The notes under the pieces: generated by a model
The model's input: the letters and a program-made list of their open reading frames with translations, nothing else
The model's database searches: none
Told to the model about the DNA's origin: nothing
From: Mucilaginibacter inviolabilis
Lineage (GTDB): Bacteria > Bacteroidota > Bacteroidia > Sphingobacteriales > Sphingobacteriaceae
DNA: 64,000 bases
NCBI RefSeq assembly: GCF_011089895.1
Contig: NZ_JAANAT010000003.1
Coordinates: 248,001 to 312,000, forward strand
Direction of reading: 5' to 3'
Made by a program: the position numbers and the translations under genes
Part shown: in pieces, positions 55,696 to 64,000 of the stretch
Position numbering within the stretch: the first letter of the stretch is position 1
How the letters are laid out: each line of letters begins with the position of its first letter

Positions 55696-57408
55696 TTATG
55701 GGCATCCGCTGGTGGCACTGGCCTGGGTACTTGCCGTATAAACACCGTTTGTAATGGTGCCTGTGTAAGTGGTACCCAATGAGGCAACGGCAGTAGTGTT
55801 ACTTGCTGCATTGTCCAGTTGCCAGTATAGTTTTAAGTTTGAGGCATTGGGGTGGCAGGTTCCCAAAGTTTTATTCATCCAGGCTGATATGGTTGACTGG
55901 CTGAGCGCGGCATTCCACACCCTTATTTCATCTATTTTTCCACTCAGGTAGGTGTTGGTAGATGATGTGGTTTCGGACCCAGCCAGGAAAGCAGCTGTAT
56001 TGGTACTGCTGGTTGATGAGGGTATGGTACCCGAAAAAGTAAGCGTTTGCAGGGTACCGTTGATATACAGTTTAAGCCTCAACGCGTTGGTGCTCTGCGT
56101 GCCATCAAACACCACAGCTACATGATACCACTGACCTGCTGCAACGGTATTGGCCGCTGTATAGCCATAGCTATTGCTGCCGTTACCTAAAATTACATAC
56201 AGCGAATTGTCGCCGCCGCCTGTTTGTATGGCTATCCTGTCGGTACTGGTATTGCTTTTGGCTAAAATATTGTTCCATGAGCCAATAGCGCTAAAGTACA
56301 CCCATGACTCGAGGGTAAAGGCCGAAGCGCTTTTAAGCTGGGTAACATCGCCGGCCGATATTTTTCCGGAAGAAAGTGAAACCGCATTGGTGCTTGAAGT
56401 AGTTTGCGGCGGGTTCATCATTTGAATGGCTTGGCGGGTATAAATATTATGAACACCGTTGGCTATCTGATAATATTCATTGTCTATACCGTATGAGCCA
56501 ACGCCGCCCTTTGTGCCTTGTGTAGGCTGCCAGCTGGCGTACTGGTATATTTGTACCGGATTATAATTATAGCTGGAGTTTTGTCCGTCGCCAGATCCAT
56601 CTTCAAAATCAACAATAGGTATAAACTGATTAGGCCTGATGTATGCAGAATAAGTATTGAACGTGCCGGTTAGCGAACTGGTTTGACGCCAATAAGCCTG
56701 TTGATACAAATAGCTGATAAAAGTAGAAACTTGTCTGAAAAAGCTGCTGGTACCATCTTCATTGGTATCTAAAATCAAGAGTTTTCCGGTTGTTGCTTTC
56801 GGGCCAAAGTATTGACTCAAGGCACTCATCAGGCCTACATCAGCGGTTAGCGTTGCGCCTGATGGAATACTCTCTACATCCAGATCGATCCCGTCATAGC
56901 CCATGGCATTATAGCTGTTGTAAGTAGCCAATGCCCAGGCCGCGTAACCTGTGCTGTTATTGGTATAGTGATTGGTATAGGAAGTATCAGATGTGGTATT
57001 GGGTAAACCCTGTGTGTTTACAATTTTTGTTCCTTTGGCGTGTAATGCAGGTATGTAAGTATTTTTTAAAGCAGGCCAGTAAGGCGAGCTGGGAGGTGTA
57101 TAGTCGGTAAAGTTGGAGATAATATCTACACTATCCGGCATATCAGTCATGGCGGGGCCATTAACATCCCCGGATACGGTTTTATCGCCCCAGGTACGGT
57201 AATAGCCAACCATGAGTTGGTGAGCGCTGTTTTTGTAAGCGATGAGGTCGGCATTGGTAGCCGTAACGTTTAAATGATTTGCCGCCGAATTAACTGCCGG
57301 TTCTTTTGTGCCGTTGTGGATATCCTTTTTACAGGATGTAACACCTGCAATAATGCAGGGGCACAGCATGAACAGCCATGTCTTAACTACAAAGATGTTT
57401 TTTTTCAT
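55696..57408 (-). CDS. GH18 endo-beta-N-acetylglucosaminidase-like lipoprotein with LamG domain
   Basis: A 570-residue surface lipoprotein: lipobox Cys26 (IAGVTSCKKD). The GH18 domain (about 60-320) shows MVGYYRTWGD and the catalytic motif DGIDLDVES with E179 as acid/base, in the arrangement of EndoF/EndoS-type enzymes that cut the chitobiose core of N-glycans. A Ser/Thr-rich linker leads to a LamG-like jellyroll (about 345-515: SAFTLESWVYFS, QWYHVAVVFDGTQ, GKIDEIRVWNAALS). Located directly after SusD, where surface endoglycosidases usually lie in such loci. Chitinase-like activity is the main alternative. Confidence 0.88.
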   Translation of the reverse strand: MKKNIFVVKTWLFMLCPCIIAGVTSCKKDIHNGTKEPAVNSAANHLNVTATNADLIAYKNSAHQLMVGYYRTWGDKTVSGDVNGPAMTDMPDSVDIISNFTDYTPPSSPYWPALKNTYIPALHAKGTKIVNTQGLPNTTSDTSYTNHYTNNSTGYAAWALATYNSYNAMGYDGIDLDVESIPSGATLTADVGLMSALSQYFGPKATTGKLLILDTNEDGTSSFFRQVSTFISYLYQQAYWRQTSSLTGTFNTYSAYIRPNQFIPIVDFEDGSGDGQNSSYNYNPVQIYQYASWQPTQGTKGGVGSYGIDNEYYQIANGVHNIYTRQAIQMMNPPQTTSSTNAVSLSSGKISAGDVTQLKSASAFTLESWVYFSAIGSWNNILAKSNTSTDRIAIQTGGGDNSLYVILGNGSNSYGYTAANTVAAGQWYHVAVVFDGTQSTNALRLKLYINGTLQTLTFSGTIPSSTSSTNTAAFLAGSETTSSTNTYLSGKIDEIRVWNAALSQSTISAWMNKTLGTCHPNASNLKLYWQLDNAASNTTAVASLGTTYTGTITNGVYTASTQASATSGCP

Positions 57409-57500
57409 AATAGGTTTTTTAAAGGTTTATAAATGAAGACGAAAACTTGTGAGCGATAGACTGTTTGGCGGATAAGGGTTGTGAGTTATTATGTTTTGAA

Positions 57501-57526
57501 AAGAACCCTCCCGAGGAAGGGTTCTT
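57501..57526 (-). terminator. Hairpin after susD
   Basis: Arms 57501-57509 and 57518-57526 (AAGAACCCT/AGGGTTCTT) follow the SusD stop on the minus strand; a TTTTC tail follows. Likely intrinsic attenuator or terminator between SusD and the GH18 gene. Confidence 0.65.
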
Positions 57527-57581
57527 ATAACCAACTAATCAACTATGCCGGTACTCACTCCGGCGATAGCAGTATCTTTAA

Positions 57582-59351
57582 TTACCAGCCCGGGTTTTGT
57601 TTGATGGCCGGATTTACTACTGTTTCCTGTACAGGAATTGGTAAAAGATAATCACGGTTTACATTAAACTGATAACCGCTGGCCATGCTGCTTACATTGC
57701 CGTATGGGGCGATGTATCCATCGGCATTAACAAACAGGTTGGTGCCTATTTTAATGGCCGGTATAACGGTTAAAAACTGGTTGGCTTTAGCGCCCAGGGG
57801 AGATTTACCCACAATAACAGTTGGCGCTGCGGCCCATCTCAACACATCATTAAGCCGGTAGCCTTCGCAAGCTAATTCTATCCGGCGCTCACGGCGTACC
57901 TCGTTAATAACCGGCGAAAGAGAAGGGAAAAGCCAGTTAGGATCTGCAGCTATAGATGCGATATTTAGATGCGGCATTTTTACCCGGTCGCGGAGTTTGT
58001 TGATGGTCATATCAACATCTCCCTGTGTTAGTGTACCCAGTTCGGCACGGGCTTCGGCATATATCAGCAATATTTCGGCATAACGCATATAAATTACGCC
58101 ATCGGTACCACCGGGGCCATTGTGGCTATCCTGGAAATAATCGGTATTGAGCCCTTTTCTGATCTGGAAGCCCGTAGTACATGGTGTTCCGGAAACAAGT
58201 CCCGGGTAAGTAAATAATTTCAATGGAGAAGCTCCCGGGATATTAGAAATCACGGTATCGCCATATAAAAACACACTCTGTCTTAACCTTGGATCGCGAT
58301 TTTTTAGCTGATGCGCAAGGGAGTCGTTCCCTTTATACAGTGGACTCAAGCTGATAGGTTTACCATCGGTACACAGGTAGTCATCAACCAGACTTTTTGA
58401 CAAGCCGTCGGAGTTGGTGCCGCCCGATCCAAACTGGTAATAATTTTGCCAGTAGGTAGTAATACCGGCTTGCTGGTTATATGCTCCCCAAAACATGATC
58501 TCCTTGCTGCTGGTATAATCGGTTTGGTTAAACAAATTGAAGTACCCGTTAGATACCCCAACATTATCCAGTTGATATACACCCGAAGAGATCACGGTAT
58601 TGGCGGCATCGGCAGCCATTTGTAAATAATTGGCTCCGTTTTGTCCACTAACGCCAAAAGCATCGCCTGCATGGTATTTTTCCCAGGTACCTTCAAATAA
58701 GCATACCCTTGCTTTAAAACCCTGCGCGTATTCTTTATATAAACGCTGCGATTGCGCTTTGCCTTTTGCCGGCAGATTGGTGATGGCCCGGTTAAGGTCA
58801 TTCAAAATAGAATCCACCACCACATTACGTGGCAATCTTGGTGCATTTAAAGCGGTTATCTCATCAACATTTAAAGCTTTGGTAATAAAAGGTACTCCGC
58901 CTACGTTTTGAACGGCCTGGAAATATAACATCGCCCTGAAAAAATAAGCCTCACCTACGTAAGGTGCAATATCACTGGCGGCGCCGCTAACTTTTGAATA
59001 ATTAGCCAGGAAATAATTAACATCACGGATATTGGCCCAATCGGCATAACTGGAATTGTTTATGGTCAGCTGTCCGCTTAAGCGGCCATCCAGAGATTGC
59101 GGAACCATGTTATCGCTATTATCATCAACACTGTATATGCCCAAACTTCCATAGTTACGGTAATGCGGAAAAATATTATCCTTTCCGTATAAATTGTTCA
59201 TGTAGTTCTGCAAATCGCTGGGGGTATGCCAGTAGGATGCCTCGGTAAGACTGGTGGGTGGCGCCTGATTTAGTAAGCCATCCTTTTTACAGGATGATAT
59301 AGCCAATAAGCCCAGTATGCTGTATATGTATAGGAGTTGTTTCGGTTTCAT
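57582..59351 (-). CDS. SusD/RagB family surface glycan-binding lipoprotein
   Basis: A 589-residue outer-membrane lipoprotein: lipobox Cys21 (LLAISSCKKD). It has the SusD-like helical N-terminal part (PSDLQNYMNNLYG, then GEAYFFRAMLYFQAVQNVGG) and the C-terminal RagB domain (GVIYMRYAEILLIYAEARAE, EVRRERRIELACEG, DYLLPIP). It captures glycans at the cell surface and hands them to the SusC transporter encoded 20 bases upstream in the same operon. Confidence 0.96.
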   Translation of the reverse strand: MKPKQLLYIYSILGLLAISSCKKDGLLNQAPPTSLTEASYWHTPSDLQNYMNNLYGKDNIFPHYRNYGSLGIYSVDDNSDNMVPQSLDGRLSGQLTINNSSYADWANIRDVNYFLANYSKVSGAASDIAPYVGEAYFFRAMLYFQAVQNVGGVPFITKALNVDEITALNAPRLPRNVVVDSILNDLNRAITNLPAKGKAQSQRLYKEYAQGFKARVCLFEGTWEKYHAGDAFGVSGQNGANYLQMAADAANTVISSGVYQLDNVGVSNGYFNLFNQTDYTSSKEIMFWGAYNQQAGITTYWQNYYQFGSGGTNSDGLSKSLVDDYLCTDGKPISLSPLYKGNDSLAHQLKNRDPRLRQSVFLYGDTVISNIPGASPLKLFTYPGLVSGTPCTTGFQIRKGLNTDYFQDSHNGPGGTDGVIYMRYAEILLIYAEARAELGTLTQGDVDMTINKLRDRVKMPHLNIASIAADPNWLFPSLSPVINEVRRERRIELACEGYRLNDVLRWAAAPTVIVGKSPLGAKANQFLTVIPAIKIGTNLFVNADGYIAPYGNVSSMASGYQFNVNRDYLLPIPVQETVVNPAIKQNPGW

Positions 59352-59371
59352 GTTTTTAAATATTTGTGTTG

Positions 59372-62300
59372 TTATTTAATATTCATTTGTAAACCAAAGG
59401 AATAGGTGCGCTGTAGCGGATATATCTTCTCGTCGCTTTGCAATAATTCAGGATCTACGTACTGGTGTTTAAACACACCGGTGATGGTGGCCAGGTTATC
59501 TACGCTGCCATATAACCGTACTCCATAAAGGTGAATTTTTTGAGTAAACCTATCGGGAATAGTATAACCCAGTTGCACATTTTTTAAGCGCATATAGGCA
59601 GCATTTAACAAATAGCCCGATTGCGTGATCTGGTTTTTACCCGGACCGTTGTTGATATCCAGCCTTGGGAAATAGCCATTAGTATTGGTTGGCGTCCACC
59701 GGTCGGCCATTTTAGGTGTTACGGTACTTTGATATTCTGAAGTTACTCCCCAGAAGTAGTTATTGCCGGGCACATAGTCTGTGTGGCCCTGTCCTTGTAT
59801 AAATATGGCCACGTCAATACCTTTCCAGCCTACGTTGGCATTAAAACCATATAAATATTTGGGGGTAGTATTGCCTATAATAGCCTGATCACCAGGATTG
59901 CCAACAGTTTTGCTGCCGTAAGTGATCTTTCCATCGCCGTTCAGGTCAGCATATTGAATATCTCCGGGTTTATAGCCGCTTCCATTGATGGCGGTTTGAT
60001 CTGGAGAACTGTTAACCTGTGCCTGTGTTTGAAATTTACCAACTGTTTTAAATCCCCATATAGCGCCCATTGGTTCACCCGCATACGGCTGGTTGATCAG
60101 CTTTGCCGGGTTTCCATCGTATTTGGTTATTGTACCTGTGTAATGGCCCATGTTTGCCCTAACCATCACCCTAACCTGGTTAAATTGGTGTTTCCATGAA
60201 AGTGTAGCATCCCAGCCTTTTGTAGTTGATGCCGCAGCATTTACCGTTGGAGCCGAAACACCCAAGGTAGCCGGAGGGGTAGTTGAGGGAGCGAACTGAT
60301 CTTTTATTTTTTTGTTATACCAATCGGCAGTGAGGCTAAAATCAGTCAGGAAATCTACGTCGATACCAATGTCCAGCATGGATGGTTTTGCCCAGGTAAT
60401 CGTAGGGCTGGGCAGGTTTCCGGGATTGGAAACGGAAGGCAGACGGCCACCGCTGGACGGTGTGAATATCCATTGACTGTTATTGGCTTGATTAACCTGT
60501 AAATTGCTCAGGTAAGGATAAAAGCTATTCTGGGTTAAAAGTGAAGAAATATCGCCTAAGCCACCATAGGAGGCACGGAATTTAAGGTTGGCGATATGGT
60601 TGCGTAAGGGCTCAAAGAAATTTTCTTTAGAGACATTCCATCCGGCAGATACCGAGGTAAACCAATGATAACGGGTATTCTGCGGAAATAAGGAAGTGCC
60701 CATATAGCTGGCATTGCCCTCTATTAAGTATTTTTCTTTGTAATTATAATTAACCCTGCCAATGCTGCTACTGGTAGCCCAGCTGTAAGGAGGAACGCCA
60801 TTAATACTATTGGCTCCATCTGTTACAATAGGGGTTGTGCCGCTGGTAAGTGCAAGTGAAGGCAGACTGGTACTGTACAGGTACTGGTTATAACCGTACA
60901 AGTTTGAATACGTTTTTTGTTCGGTTTGCTGACCTACCAATACTTTAAAATAATGACCGCCTATTTGCTTTTCGTAACTGGTAAAATAGTTGTAGTTATA
61001 ATAGGTGGTAAGCCCGTAATTTTGAGCTACAGACGATATGGTATTACTTAATGTTTGCGGATTGTTGGGGGTTGAATAGTAATAAGGTAAAACGGTGCTT
61101 GTTTGATTATAACTTTGGTAGTTATAAGTGTACTGACCGGTAATATTCCAGCCTGGTAATGGCTTAATGATGATGTCGCCACCTATCCGGCTGTTATTTG
61201 TACGGCTTTTATTGCTGCCGCCTTGTTGTATCTGTGGAATATAAGAGGTTGGGTCATATCCGCCATTAGGGTCAATTAAGGGCAAATTTGGCCAAATACG
61301 CGCTATCTGATGGAAAAAATTACTACCGGTACTGCTGCCTCCGTTATATGGCGATACATTGTTCTCCTGTGAAAATGCCGTTTTAACGCTGAAAGTAACA
61401 TATTTATTAAGATCGGCAGTGAGATTCGCTCTTAGGTTATTGCGTTTATAGCTATCATTAAAATAGTTAAAAAGCCCGTTTTGATTAGTTGCCCCAAAGC
61501 CTACAAAATAAGTTATTTTGTCGCTACCGCCATCTACACTAAAATTGTGCTGTTGGCTTGCCGATGTTTTTTTCAGGTAAATTTTAAACCAATCGTTGTT
61601 GGCATTTCCAAATATGGGATCATAGCTGGCCCACTGGTTAGAGCCTGGAACAGGTATAGTATTAGGGATTGCATTAGGGTTTTGCACGTAAGTGGTTATC
61701 CTGCTGATGGCATCATCGGTAAACAGCGGTGGTTGCCCTGCGTTAACAAAGGCCTCGTTCATCGTGTTCGCAAAAATAAGCGAATTGGACATTTGCGGCA
61801 CGTTTAGCGGTTTAGCATAGGCGAAGTTGTTGGAATAGCTAAAGCGGGCAGGTTGATTTTTTTTACCTTGTTTAGTGGTGATCAATAATACGCCGTTAGG
61901 AGCTCTGGAGCCGTAAACAGCCGATGACGCCGCATCCTTAAGCAAACTGATGTTTTCAATATCATTAACATTGATAGAGTTGATATCCGTTTCTAATCCG
62001 TCAACCAAAATAAGCGGTCCGGCAAGCTGTCCATTAAAACCGGTAAAGCCACGTACATTAATAGTTTTGGCCGAACCTGGGGCGCCGCCACCATAATTGG
62101 TAGTTACATTTAAACCGGCCATTACACCTTGTAATGCACTGCCTACATTGGGCACAGGGCGGTTTTGCAGGTCTTTACCGCTTACCTGGTCAACAGCGCC
62201 GGTAAGGTCTGCTTTTTTCTGGGTGCCAAAAGCAACAACAACTACTTCACTAAGGTCACTCTTGCGGGGTACTAATTGAATATTGATCTCAGCGCGGCCA

Positions 62301-62881
62301 TTAATTTCTACTTCGCTTGTCTGGTAACCTACAAAACTAAAGGTTAATATACCTTGGGCGTTGGGTATCGAGAGCGCGTAATTGCCTTTGCTATCGGTAG
62401 CCATAGATGTGGATGATCCTTTTAACCTAACCGTTACGCCGGGTAATGGCAAGCCGTTTTCATCACTTACCTTACCCTTAACCATTACGTTTACCACTTG
62501 TGTTACAGGTGCCTGTACATTCCTTTTTTGAACTACTATGGTTTTATCTACAATAGTATAAGTTAAGGGCTGGTCTTTAAAGCAATCTGTAAGCGCCTGT
62601 TGCAAAGTGGCGTGATCCAGTGAAATATCAATGTTGTGTGTTCCGCGTAATACTTCGTCTTCGTACCAAATAATATAATTGGTTTGCTTTTGTATCGCAG
62701 TAAAAACTTTTTTTATGGAGATGTTTTTTTCTGAAAGCGTTACTTGCTGTGCAAATCCCGTAGCTGATGCCTGTAAACAGGCCAATGTCATCAAAAAAAC
62801 TACAAATTTCATAACCATGAAAATTTTAATGAGCGGCCTCTGCTTAAAAAACAAAGGCTTAAAAAGAGTATAAAAATTCAT
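59372..62881 (-). CDS. SusC/RagA family TonB-dependent transporter with STN domain
   Basis: A 1169-residue outer-membrane transporter. Signal sequence with the hydrophobic stretch MKFVVFLMTLACLQASATGFA (broken here as a motif ending near residue 44), then an STN domain with KNISIKKVFTAIQKQTNYII. A carboxypeptidase-like domain (GKVSDENGLPLPGVTVRLKG), the plug with VDGLETDINSINVNDIENIS, and the SusC barrel follow, ending in SFGLQMNIK. The STN domain links it to the FecR anti-sigma factor upstream. With SusD it forms the glycan uptake pair of this locus. Confidence 0.96.
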   Translation of the reverse strand: MNFYTLFKPLFFKQRPLIKIFMVMKFVVFLMTLACLQASATGFAQQVTLSEKNISIKKVFTAIQKQTNYIIWYEDEVLRGTHNIDISLDHATLQQALTDCFKDQPLTYTIVDKTIVVQKRNVQAPVTQVVNVMVKGKVSDENGLPLPGVTVRLKGSSTSMATDSKGNYALSIPNAQGILTFSFVGYQTSEVEINGRAEINIQLVPRKSDLSEVVVVAFGTQKKADLTGAVDQVSGKDLQNRPVPNVGSALQGVMAGLNVTTNYGGGAPGSAKTINVRGFTGFNGQLAGPLILVDGLETDINSINVNDIENISLLKDAASSAVYGSRAPNGVLLITTKQGKKNQPARFSYSNNFAYAKPLNVPQMSNSLIFANTMNEAFVNAGQPPLFTDDAISRITTYVQNPNAIPNTIPVPGSNQWASYDPIFGNANNDWFKIYLKKTSASQQHNFSVDGGSDKITYFVGFGATNQNGLFNYFNDSYKRNNLRANLTADLNKYVTFSVKTAFSQENNVSPYNGGSSTGSNFFHQIARIWPNLPLIDPNGGYDPTSYIPQIQQGGSNKSRTNNSRIGGDIIIKPLPGWNITGQYTYNYQSYNQTSTVLPYYYSTPNNPQTLSNTISSVAQNYGLTTYYNYNYFTSYEKQIGGHYFKVLVGQQTEQKTYSNLYGYNQYLYSTSLPSLALTSGTTPIVTDGANSINGVPPYSWATSSSIGRVNYNYKEKYLIEGNASYMGTSLFPQNTRYHWFTSVSAGWNVSKENFFEPLRNHIANLKFRASYGGLGDISSLLTQNSFYPYLSNLQVNQANNSQWIFTPSSGGRLPSVSNPGNLPSPTITWAKPSMLDIGIDVDFLTDFSLTADWYNKKIKDQFAPSTTPPATLGVSAPTVNAAASTTKGWDATLSWKHQFNQVRVMVRANMGHYTGTITKYDGNPAKLINQPYAGEPMGAIWGFKTVGKFQTQAQVNSSPDQTAINGSGYKPGDIQYADLNGDGKITYGSKTVGNPGDQAIIGNTTPKYLYGFNANVGWKGIDVAIFIQGQGHTDYVPGNNYFWGVTSEYQSTVTPKMADRWTPTNTNGYFPRLDINNGPGKNQITQSGYLLNAAYMRLKNVQLGYTIPDRFTQKIHLYGVRLYGSVDNLATITGVFKHQYVDPELLQSDEKIYPLQRTYSFGLQMNIK

Positions 62882-62968
62882 ACTTTAGGAGTTAGGTTAA
62901 CTGAATAGATTATCTGTAACTGGATTTTTTATCCCGATACAATCGGGAAGGGGTTAACCAGATATTAC

Positions 62969-63001
62969 CCGGCAGTGTTGGTAGCACTGCCGGATTTTTT
63001 T
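62969..63001. promoter_or_regulatory. Hairpin between fecR and susC
   Basis: Perfect 9-base arms 62969-62977 and 62985-62993 (CCGGCAGTG/CACTGCCGG). The T run follows on the plus strand, whereas the flanking genes are transcribed on the minus strand, so it is not a classic terminator for fecR. A smaller palindrome, TCCCGAT/ATCGGGA, lies nearby at about 62931-62947. May act as an mRNA leader structure for susC. Confidence 0.5.
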
Positions 63002-63088
63002 TATGGTAACCGCATGGTGGGTTTAAAGTATTTCTTATGCCATATTTGCTATTGTTTAAGGTGATTAATCAATTGAGTTTAATAAGGT

Positions 63089-64000
63089 TTAGGGTGTTAC
63101 GATGAGTTTTTTGCCGGCCATCTTAAAATGTATCTTATTTAATTCCAATACTTTTAATAAAACAGACAGGTTTGATTCGCGGGAAATACCACCGGTAAAT
63201 AAGCGGGTTGGCATATCGCCCTGGTATTCTACATCTATATCGTACCATCGCGACACTTGTCGCATAATGGTTTTTATATCTTCATTTACAAATAAGGTTT
63301 GCCCGCTTTTCCAGGCCATAACTGCATTGATATCTGCATCATCCGTAACAGATAATTTTCCATCGGCAGTAAGTTGTGCTTGCTGCCCGGGCTTTAGCAC
63401 ACTTGTAAGTTTATTTTTTACAATTTTCACCGATCCTTCCAATAAAGTGGTTTTTACTGCGGCTTCATCATTGTAAGCCATAATGTTAAAGTGGGTGCCT
63501 AAAACCTCTACTTCCTGTTGCCCGTTCACGTTAATTTTAAAGGGCATCGCTTTATTTTTTGCTACTTCAAAATAGGCTTCGCCGGTAATGGCTACCCTGC
63601 GTTCAGTGCCGGAAAAAGCGATAGGATAAGTGATAGATGAAGATGCATTGAGCCATACTCTGGTGCCGTCGGCCAGTTGCAAATCATACTTACCGCCCCG
63701 GGGCGTTGTCATGGTATTATATATGGCTGTAGTATTGCCTGTGGCTGTTTGGTTATAGGCAATATGCCCGTTGCCCGATTTTACAATTTTGGTTTTACCC
63801 TGATGTGCAAGTAATCCGTTCTGGGCCGAATCTAAAACGATATGGGAACCATCGCCGAGGGTCAATATGGCTTTATTGCCGCCCGGTTGTACATCAATTG
63901 GCCCGGGTTTGGTCAGGGCGGTTAATGCCGTAGGTTTTGGTTTATTGTATTTAAGAAAATATATACCGGGTAAAATAAACAGGAGTATTGCTGCTGCCAG
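63089..64000 (-). CDS. FecR family anti-sigma factor, 5'-truncated by window edge
   Basis: The frame is open to the last base of the window, so the start lies beyond. Visible from the edge are a membrane helix (LAAAILLFILPGIYFL), a FecR domain with GGKYDLQLADGTRVWLNAS, a GEAYFEVAKN motif and VLGTHFNIMAY, and a C-terminal interaction domain (IKTIMRQVSRWYDIDVEYQ) ending IVTP. The missing part is the cytoplasmic sigma-binding N-terminus. It senses the STN domain of the adjacent SusC and controls an ECF sigma factor presumably encoded just upstream, outside the window. Confidence 0.94.
   Translation of the reverse strand: MAAAILLFILPGIYFLKYNKPKPTALTALTKPGPIDVQPGGNKAILTLGDGSHIVLDSAQNGLLAHQGKTKIVKSGNGHIAYNQTATGNTTAIYNTMTTPRGGKYDLQLADGTRVWLNASSSITYPIAFSGTERRVAITGEAYFEVAKNKAMPFKINVNGQQEVEVLGTHFNIMAYNDEAAVKTTLLEGSVKIVKNKLTSVLKPGQQAQLTADGKLSVTDDADINAVMAWKSGQTLFVNEDIKTIMRQVSRWYDIDVEYQGDMPTRLFTGGISRESNLSVLLKVLELNKIHFKMAGKKLIVTP

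Overview
The window looks like a chromosome segment of a Bacteroidota member of the family Sphingobacteriaceae, most like Mucilaginibacter or Pedobacter. This rests on SusC/SusD pairs, FecI/FecR systems, lipoproteins with a Cys-Lys-Lys lipobox context, TAnnTTTG promoter elements, sparse Shine-Dalgarno sequences and moderate GC. No plasmid, phage integrase or complete insertion sequence is visible.

Layout. (1) 0-3.7 kb: methionine/one-carbon genes, metH (cut by the window edge) and metF, separated by a REP-like palindrome. (2) 4.1-8.7 kb: an unknown small protein, a membrane protein, a NarL-type two-component pair, then a divergent AraC regulator and PhyH-type dioxygenase. (3) 8.9-15.3 kb, minus strand: a six-gene operon (DUF427, flavoprotein disulfide reductase, ABC ATPase, permease/binding-protein fusion, EgtB, EgtD). 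I read it as combined ergothioneine synthesis and uptake. The binding domain of the transporter fusion appears circularly permuted. (4) 15.5-17.7 kb: tRNA-Glu, nadC and a relic-rich kilobase with a broken ORF6N gene. (5) 17.7-35.0 kb: two different MoxR AAA+ / vWA systems in tandem. The first is SWIM, DUF5691, MoxR, DUF5682 and vWA. The second is a small accessory protein, MoxR, another accessory protein, a vWA-like protein with degenerate MIDAS, and a membrane/TPR/propeller protein. A phage-tailspike-like beta-helix protein lies between them. These are the best candidates for an incompletely described system, probably NTP-driven regulation or biological conflict. (6) 35.2-46.6 kb: a secreted GH99/WbsX-like protein, an S41 peptidase lipoprotein, then a sigma/anti-sigma/TonB-receptor locus without SusD but with two surface lipoproteins. 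(7) 46.7-48.6 kb: an ArsR/SRPBCC operon with a well-resolved promoter and paired operators. (8) 48.7-64.0 kb, minus strand: a polysaccharide utilisation locus (FecR, SusC, SusD, GH18 endoglycosidase, GH27, GH20, GH29, GH20) that fits N-glycan or related host/fungal glycan breakdown.

How parts work together. In the egt operon EgtD trimethylates histidine, EgtB adds sulfur and the transporter would import ready-made ergothioneine. In the glycan locus a surface endoglycosidase would release glycans, SusCD would import them and the periplasmic exo-glycosidases would trim GlcNAc, fucose and galactose, under FecI/FecR control through the STN domain of SusC. In each MoxR system the AAA+ ATPase would remodel or activate partners held by the vWA protein.

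Limits: product names come from recognising motifs by eye. No database search, structure prediction or codon statistic was run.
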